DNA from: Undaria pinnatifida
Taxonomy: Eukaryota > Sar > Phaeophyceae > Laminariales > Alariaceae
Direction: 5' to 3'
Assembly: GCA_012845835.1 (NCBI GenBank)
Contig: JABAKD010000010.1
Location: 9,419,599 to 9,483,598 of the forward strand
Length of the DNA stretch: 64,000 nt
A model generated the notes under the pieces. It was not told the DNA's origin, ran no database searches, and saw only the letters and a list, made by a program, of their open reading frames with translations. Positions 40,943 through 49,900 of this stretch are shown here, piece after piece. Position 1 is the stretch's first letter. Every line of letters starts with the position of its first letter. The position numbers and the translations under genes are program-made.

Positions 40943-43900
40943 CTGCTTCCCGCCCCGCCAGGGCACATTCGACGTCGCACAGAACGGCCACAACAAAAAG
41001 GTAGGGTGCATGAATCAGAAGGTATCAGGCGGACGCGAAGGCATACACTGAGATAATAATATGCCTTCTACATGTTAACAACGGCACTTAGCGCCGACAA
41101 ATAACATTGCCCAACCTACTGGCATTCTTCGGAAGCTCTTGCACGTAATTTCCCACGCAACGCATTTTCACAGATCACCAAGTCATTTTTACAGCACCAT
41201 CAGCAGGATATCCGTAACTTTTGTGGCCAACTTGTGCGCGTTTGTGCTATACTTGACTTGGTGAGATTGGAGATTCATATATATGAACCTCGGTCGCGGT
41301 CATAGAACCTCGGTCGTAGACCCCGTCTTCAGTCAGCTCGAACGGGGTCCCTAGTTTTTGCCGCGGTGTAAACAAGAAACTCGCACTCGCTCGCAAAGAG
41401 TCACAAAAAGTCACCTTGGGCATTCTCTGCAACGTTCCGACGTCAGCAGCCAAACCGAGGTTGACCTCCGCAATGCAGAGGTTGGCATCTTCAGAGCAGA
41501 GTCTGATATCGCACGCGCACGCGAGGTCCACCGCGGCTCCGAAACATGCCCCGTGCATTGCAACAATAACTGGCTGAGGGCACCTTTCCACCGCTGAAAA
41601 CGACGCCTGCGCTCGACCGTTGGTAGGGACAGGGGGGGGTCGGAGATGGTTGAGGATTGCTTGAAGCTGGCGGGGATGTGAGGGAAGTAACCTCCGTAAC
41701 CCACTGTGCCGCTACGTTTCTTGCAAAACAATCGTGATACAGGCTTCTAGGTTCGAGCAGTAAAATCTCTGCGCGTCCAGTGAAGCGTACCGGGAACAAA
41801 CCAACGCCCACTACCATAAACCTGGATATGTAGTCACTTATATTACTGGGAGGGTGGCTTCCTACGGCAAAGCGTGAAGAAACACGCCCGCAAGATGACA
41901 CAGCTGTTGACCCGCAGAGCTTCGGGGTGCAAGAAGGTCACGCAGGCGGTAGGTTCTTGGGTGGTCTGAAAGGACGTCTGCTTAGAACGAACTCCATGCA
42001 AAGAGACATCACACTCCCCGTAGCCTTTGCGATGCTCTCACCCCACAAACCAAACCAGATAGTCTAAAGTAACAAATATGTATATACTCGTATATATATG
42101 TGTTTGTTTGTTTTTCCTTTGTTTTTTTTAACAGAACAATATGACCCCTCCCATTATGAAATAACTCACCCACAGAGTACATTACAAGTACCAACAACGC
42201 AGCTTGCAAAGATGAGTATTGACCCGAAATTCGTCGAACTCACGGCTGACGTCCTTGAAATATTTTTACAAAGTATATTTCAATGTTTGTGGTGGTCCGC
42301 ACATTTTTTCTCAGTTTTTTTCAAAACGCGCAGTGAAAGCTGCGCTCGGGTTGGAGCCTTATCGTGGGTTCGGGTTGGGGTTAGGGTTAGGATGGGTCGA
42401 CGTCCTCTCGCAATTTGACAAGAGAAAAAACACACAAACACAAAAGAAAGCCTAAACACCTCTATCAAGTGAAATATGTTAGGTGCGTTCTCTGGTATGA
42501 TTTGTGGGTCAAAGCCGGTAATGGCGCGTCCGTCCTCACGTGCGCTACTCACGAAAAAGACGTTTTTGGCTTTGGTCATAACTCTCCGAGGCTTTTACCG
42601 TACACGAGGGGGGGAAAGAGATAAGAGTAACCCACCTGCATCTCCAAAGCCAGCTTGCGCAAACGGAAGGCGTATCGCGCCACGTCTTTCGATGCCTTTG
42701 CAATCTCGTCCAAGTTTGAACTGTCTGCCAGGTCCAGTCCCGCCGATAGATGGTCACCTGCAAAGAAGAAACAACAACGAATTGGACACAAGCGTGAAGG
42801 TACACCCAGGCCAACCTTGGAACATACCAGGTATAAACAATAATCCCACTCTGAGCAGTGTTCCCCCAAAACTTGAATGTGGTCAGAACGGATTAGGGCG
42901 CAGGCCAACTTGAAGTTGAGGTGCATTTTATTTTAAAACGGCAAAAAGGATCGAGTTTCGAGCACCAGCGCAACTTTTTACACCCGCCGTCACGAAAGGG
43001 ACGGCGCGAAACACAGAACCTCGGACGAGCTGGGCTGGCCATGGTTAACTTTTCAATTGATCCCGCACTTGATCAGTCCGTTCGTTCGAAGTTTGAGCTG
43101 AAAACTTGGCTCGTGCTCCGTTTTAAGCTTCCGAAGGGGCTGTTCACTGCACTATTGTGTTTTCAATATTCTTCGTGAACAATGCATTTTTTGGTGAACA
43201 TAAGATTTTGTTTTTGGCCACAGCTGACGAGAAAAAAAAAGCAGCAGTTTCGCAGTAGTTTATCCCTTGGTTTTACCGTTAAGAAAAACCTGGTACATGA
43301 AAAAGTTTCAAGCCAAAAAAATGAAAATTGATGTGAGAATTGCAGAGTTCGTGGACCTCATCGTAGCATCTTGACTTTGCAGTGGGATCACAAGCATTCC
43401 ATACCCCTCCATGGGGGTCCAATTACGGAATCGTAAAGACATCTATTACTTGGCCATGCTTCAAGGAACAATCACACCGAGTATGAGCTACATCATTTAT
43501 CGACGATCATCTAGACCTTAGTATGGTGTTGACACTACGTTTGACGTCAAATGGGCTTCGACAACTTTTCAGACAAACAAAAAAAAAACTCGGATTCCAA
43601 AAATTCGAAGGTCTGCAAATGCGCTGCACGCTCAGTAACGCTGCTGCCGAATTCGGGAGTCCTACTATTTCCAAAAGGTTGCGAAAACGCCGCGCGAGTT
43701 TAAAAGAGCGTCCTGGCCAGACCAGCCTCTACCAGGCACTGTTTTAGGGTACTTGCACCTACGCGTGGCCATGTCCCGAACTCCGAACATCCCAGTCAAT
43801 ACGAGCCGTGAAGATCGACCGCGTATCGATCTTGTTGCGTCTACCGTAAATATATATATATATATATATATGTTGAGGATGCTCACGTACTCGGTGACGA

Positions 43901-46900
43901 CATACACATGTAACCGTATTTGTTGGGGTTTCCACATATAAAATATGGACGTTTCTATATGGATGATTTTCCATTATGTGGTGCCTTGACTGGCACTTGT
44001 TCAACGAGCTCCCACGGAGCGATGATAATCTATAATTTTCCCTTTATCTGCTTGTACATTGTGAGTGCCCAACCGTGAACCCACCCCGACCTAAGCACTT
44101 ACCAGTGGTGCATACCAACACGCTAGCGGGTGGTATAAGTACTTAGCAGGACCTGCTGGTGGAGGCCGCAACTGGAGGGCTGGTTCGCGGGTGAGCGATT
44201 GGGAGTAGATTTTTATTGAGTTTTAGGCATGATGCAAAGTCTAGAGGGACCGACACTGCCAAGCGCCAACGCTGCCCCGGACAGAGGTCACAGGGACTAA
44301 AGCTGGATCGATTGCCAACATACCCGAGGCAGATGCCTCGGGTGAGACCGGTAGCGCAAGAGTGCGTGACCAGTCTCCTTTTGTGATAGGTCATGGTAAG
44401 TCCGCACCCAAGCTGAACGATAAGGTAGGAAGTTTCTTTACTTGGACGAAGCAGATGACGTCTTGGGCTGTCTCGAACACCTGCGAAGGTGCGTTCAAGG
44501 AGACAGAAAATGCTATCTGGTATTGTTTTTCAGGGCCCTAACGCCAAAAGCAGGGAGGACATAGATTTTCAGTTTGGGCGAGAGAAGGCAGCGTCAGCTC
44601 GCAGGGCCTACGAAGGCACCACCACCGCGGTAAGCGACTTATCCTTACTGCGAAAAATATACGAGTTAGGCCGTCCTAGCCTAGCGATGGCAGAAATCCG
44701 CCGCACTTATGTCCCCGGTGACGACTTGGACAAACAGGCGTACCTGCGTGAGTATATCAACGCCAAGATGGCCGATGGGGAGGCACCTGCCCTTTACTTT
44801 GAGAGAATGAGCATAATCAGGGAGAAGCTGGCTGAAGTAGGCATTACCAAGTCTGGCCAAGAGGCAAGCCTCCATGTTTTGCAATGCTTTCCGTCACATT
44901 ATGCGCTCGACAAGAAGCTGCTCCAAAACGCACCAAACCTAGCCTTAACGCACATAGAAGACCGAGTGCGCACCACCCACCGGGAGATGGAGGACAGCAG
45001 GAAGGCGGTCGACGGCTCAGCCCACGTCCTGATCGCGGCTGGCGGACCCGGGAATTTCCCCGCGCCCGGTCACCACCAGGGCGACTGGGATGGCCCAGGC
45101 AGGGACGGTAATGGGCAGCAACAGCCGCGAGGTCAGGGCTGGAGTGGAGGAAACAAAAAGAAGAAATGGCCAAAGCAGGGCGCGCGCGCCAACGGTGGCG
45201 GCGGCTATGGTGGTGATGGCGACTATGGTGGTGGTGGCGGCGGCAGCTATAGTGGTGGAGGCGGAAACTATGGCGGCGGCGGTGGCCGCGGGCGCAGTAG
45301 CGGCAGTGGTGGCGGCGGTAGCGGAGGCCGCGGTATCGGCGGCGGCCGCGGCGGCGGTGGTGGCCGCGGCGGCGGCGGTGGCGCCAGGGGCGACGGCGGC
45401 AGAGGTGGTCACCAGGCGTGGTCGCAGGTGCGTGGCGCGAGTTTCGTGGGACCCGAGGGACACCCCCCGGGTTCTGACCGTCTGTATAACGCCGCCGGGT
45501 ACCCCCCCAACCAACGCCGACCGCAAGGCAATGAGCCGGGCATCCACCAAGCAATCCCCGCCATCGTTGCTTCAGATGCGGTCTGTTCGGTAATTTTATG
45601 AATAATTACACCACCATATTCAATCTCAAAGAGAACCCAACCCCCCCGCGAACCGTGTATTTAAACATATGCGCGCAAACCATAGCCACGTGGCGACAAG
45701 TGCCGCACCGCTCCTCGATAACCCTGCTCCAAGTCCCCACCAAGAGGCGCAACAGCAGCAAAACCACGAGCAACAACAGCAATTTGAGCAGCAGCGGCTA
45801 CAGCAGTACGAGGTACAGCAGTACCAACAGCAATAGCAGCAGCTACCACGAGCAACAACAACGTCCTGAGCAGCAGCAGCAGCAGCAGCTGTACGAGGTA
45901 CAGCAGTACCAGCAGCAGAGGAAGAAACAGTACGGGATACAGCAGTACCAGCAGCAACAACCGCAGCAGCATGTGCAGCAACAGCAGCTACAACAGCCGC
46001 GGCAGTACCCGCTCTCCGACGAATCGTCACATGTCTTGACGGCACAATCTGCTATGGGTCGTACGTTAGTGGTGGTGAGTGAGAGCGCTGGTAGAGGTGG
46101 TGATAGTTGGATAGCCGACAACGGGGCAACAAACCATATGACGCCGAACAATCATTTGCTGGGCAACCTGCGCCCCCTTCCCCCGAGAACGCTATAATGT
46201 ACATTGGCAATGGTACCCCCCCAGCAGCAGAGTACGTAGCGAGCTTGGACTTGGTTTTTCTCAGCAACGAAGACGTACGCGTGACCCTGGAGTGTATCAT
46301 ACTTCCTGCCATGTCGGTCAACTTACTGTCACCGCACACTGTCCAGGCAAACCAGAAGACCGCCCTGGATGCAACAGGTGTCCACCTGTTGGGTGGACGT
46401 TTAAGTTTTCCGAAGGACAGAGCAGGTTCCCGCCAAAACGCAACGCGCCTCAACCCCCCCCCCCCCGATGCCATATGCTTGACGCAGCGGCGTTGACGGC
46501 CCTTCTAACCCCCCCCCCTGCCCCCCGTGCACCGGTACCTGTGGTGATGCCGCCGGTGAGGACGCCGACGTCTCTACCCATGCAACCGTCGCCGGGGGTG
46601 ATGGCAACGGTAGACCGACCAGGAGCGGTAGAATACTCCCCGCATAACCCCTCCCCCCCCCCCGTGCGCCGGTACCTATGGTGAGGACGCCGGTGAGGAC
46701 GCCGGCGTCTCTACCCATGCCATCCTCGTCGGGGGTGATGGTAGCGGTAGACCGGTCAGGAGCGGTAGGATATTCCCCGCATAACCCCCCGCCCCTCCCC
46801 CCCGTGCGCCGGTACCTGGAGTGATGCCGCCGGGGAGGACGCCGGCGCCTCTACCCATGCCACCGTCGCCAGGGGTGATGGAAGCGATAGGATGACCGGT

Positions 46901-49900
46901 AGCGGCAGCGTACCCCACATTGAACCCCCGTGCGCCGGCATCTGGGGTGGTGTCGCCGGTGAGGACGCCGGCGCTACTACCCGTGCCACTGGCGCCAGGG
47001 GTGGGGGCAACCGTAGGCTCTGCAGGAGAAGTAGAGACTCCCCTCCCTTTTTTTCCCACGTCGGTACAGTTAACCCCCCCCCCCCTCCCCCTCGTGCGCC
47101 GGTACCTGTGGTGATGCCGCCGGTGAGGACGCCAGCGTCTCTACCCATGCCACTGGCGCCGGGGGTGGGGGCACCAATAGATTCCGCAGCAGCGATAGAG
47201 GCTCTCCCCCCTGTCTTCCCCCCGATGATGCGTGTTGTTTCAGTACCATCGCAGACTGACCCCCCGGTAGAGCTCCACACTCCCCTCCCACCGCGTTACG
47301 CCCGGCGATTGCTGCTGCCGTGCTCGTCCCCGGCGATCGACATTTTCAGTAGGTAGACATCAACGTTTTCCACGTGTGTAATGCCCACGCCCACGAGGGG
47401 CTTTTACGCGAGACGGCCAGGCAGCATCACATCAAGCTGACGGGGACCCTGCTTACCTGCAGTGGGTGCGTGCAGGCGAAAGGTAGGCGTGCGTCGGTAC
47501 CGACGGCTCTCGGATGACCCAACCCCTGCAGCACGTTTTCGTTGACCTTGCCGGCCCCAGGAAAATCGCTCCTGCTAGGGGGGCTCTGTACCTAATCCTG
47601 TTCAAGGATGACGCGACGCGCATGGGATGAATCTACCCCCTCAGGGGCAAGAGTGCGGTCGATGTGGCCGCGGCAACGACGAAATTCCTGGCCGACGTCG
47701 GGGACGCTGTCAAATGCTTCCGAACGGACAACGGGGCGGAGTTCACGAATGAGATGTTCGCGACGATCTGCAGGGATAAGACCATCCGCCATAAGCACAC
47801 GGGGGTTAATGGGCCGAAGCACAACGGTGTGGTCGAGCGCGGGCTCGGCTTAATCCAGGAAAGCATCATGGCCACCTGCCTTGAGGCCCCCCGGCTGTTC
47901 CCCGGGAAACTACCGGACCTCGACCGGTTTTGGGTGGAAGCAGCCATCTATATGAACGCTGGTTAAATGTCACCGTACGAAGCATATTTTAGGAGACTGC
48001 CGCCGGCCAACACCCTCGCGTTCATGCAACCCGGGTTCCGCCGCGTTCAACACGCCAACAAGTCGGAGCTCAAGGGGGAGAGGTGCTTCTACCTCAACAG
48101 GGGACGGAATCACCCGCGGGACTCCTTCAAGGTCCTCACGTCATCCGGCCTAACAAGCGACATGCGGGACGTCACCTGGGAGATGGAGCGCGTGCCGATC
48201 ATCGCAGCTGGGCTGGACACGGGGACGGCCACCGCACCGGAGGCGAGGGAGGCCGATTGGCACGTCAGGTACGTGCCGCCAGCGCCGCAGGTGCAACCGG
48301 TGCCGCCGGTAACGCCGGCGATGGCAACGGCACCATCTGTGATGACGCCAGTAATGACGTCGGCGCCACCGATGGTGGCGCCGCCGCCGGGGGCGATGTC
48401 GCCGTCATCCCCACCGGGGACCGAAAACCCCCAGATTGACGAGAGTCGCCTAGACAGTGAGTTCCTGCAACCGGGAAGGACACGCGCGAGGACGAAGGCG
48501 TACCACAAGGCGACGACTGCTGCGGAGCCAGCTGAGCATGCCCTTTACAACCAGCGTCCACCCAACAGCCCACCTCCCCTACCAGCATGCCATGCGAGGG
48601 AACTTTCGGAGCTCGCGACATACCAAGGGGCTATGGACTCGGAGTACAGTGCAAACTGGGTGTATGCGACAAATCAGGAGCTCTCTGGGCTTCAAGGGGC
48701 GGGACCTTTCGGAGTAGCTTACCACCTAAAAGGCGGGAAGGTGGTATCGGCCAAGTGGGTCTTCACGTGGAAGTCAGATGAAACCGGTAAGGTAGTGAAG
48801 GCGAAAGCGCGACTGGCAGCTAGAGGATTTAGCCAACGTCCGCGACTTGACTACAATGAGACTTTTGCCCCAACCCCTGACGCACCTTGCATTCGTTTAA
48901 TGGCTTCTACTGCATGCGAGTTGCAGTTAGATCTGCGTCATTTCGACGTACAACAGGTGTTCGTCCAGGCCGAGCTGAAAGAGGTGGTGTTCAGGCGTAT
49001 GCCAAAAGGCTGTGGAGCTTTATCTCGTGAAGTAGTACGCCTTAATCGCAGTCTCTACGGTCTGAAGCAAGCGTCGAGGTCTTGGCACAAACACCAAGTC
49101 GCCCGTCTGAAGAGTCTTGGTTTTGAGCAGAGCCTTGCGGATCCCTTTGTTTTAAGATTGATCGAAGCAGGGTATGTCGCCGTTATTGCAGTGGTGCACG
49201 TGGATGACATTTTTGCCGTAGGCCGTAAAGAGAGATGTGGCCGATTTCTTTGAGGACTTGGGCAAACTTGTCCCCATCAACAACCTTGGCGACCTACGAT
49301 GGTACGCTGGTTGTCACTGTTCAATTTGTGGCAGGTTTATTGACGATCTCACAGAAGTCTTCTACGGAGAAGATAGTTAAGCAATTTGGCGTGACCGCAG
49401 GTAGGAACACCCCACTTCCGACTGATGTTTTTCTTGAGGAGTTTTTTTACGAGGATGAGCCCGGTGGGGGCTGGCCATTCCGCGAACTGGTAGGGAGTTT
49501 GATGTGGCTTGCTAACCAGACGCGACCTGAAATCTCGAATGCCGTGAGGGCGGTAGCGAGATTTGCGCATGCCCCGAAGCAAAAACAATGGAAGGCCGCG
49601 CGAGGGATTTTTGAGTACTTGAATGCCTCGAGCAGCTACGGCGTTACGTTTCAGAGGGGCAATGGTCTAGAGCTGGTGGTTCACGCGGATGCAGCCTATG
49701 CTCCCAAGGAAACTTAGCGGAAGTCTGTATCAGGTGGAGCCGTGATGTGTGGGGGTGCGGCCATTCAGTGGATTTCTAGGACGCAGAAATGCACCACACT
49801 CTCCTCGAGTGAGGCGGAGTATCTTGCGATGGCGGAAGGTTTCCAGAAGGCCCTTTTCTTGCGATCTGTGTGGCGTTTCCTCTAGCCCGATTATGGGGAC

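Noticed and set aside
42369..42391. Telomere or chromosome end
   Set aside because: Only two TTAGGG units, inside a gene intron.
44844..45554. 236-codon frame on the - strand rich in His and Arg
   Set aside because: Complement of the Gly-rich Gag tail (GGC/GGT repeats).
46401..47280. Gly-rich frames on the - strand
   Set aside because: Complement of the 135-bp minisatellite in Copia pol.
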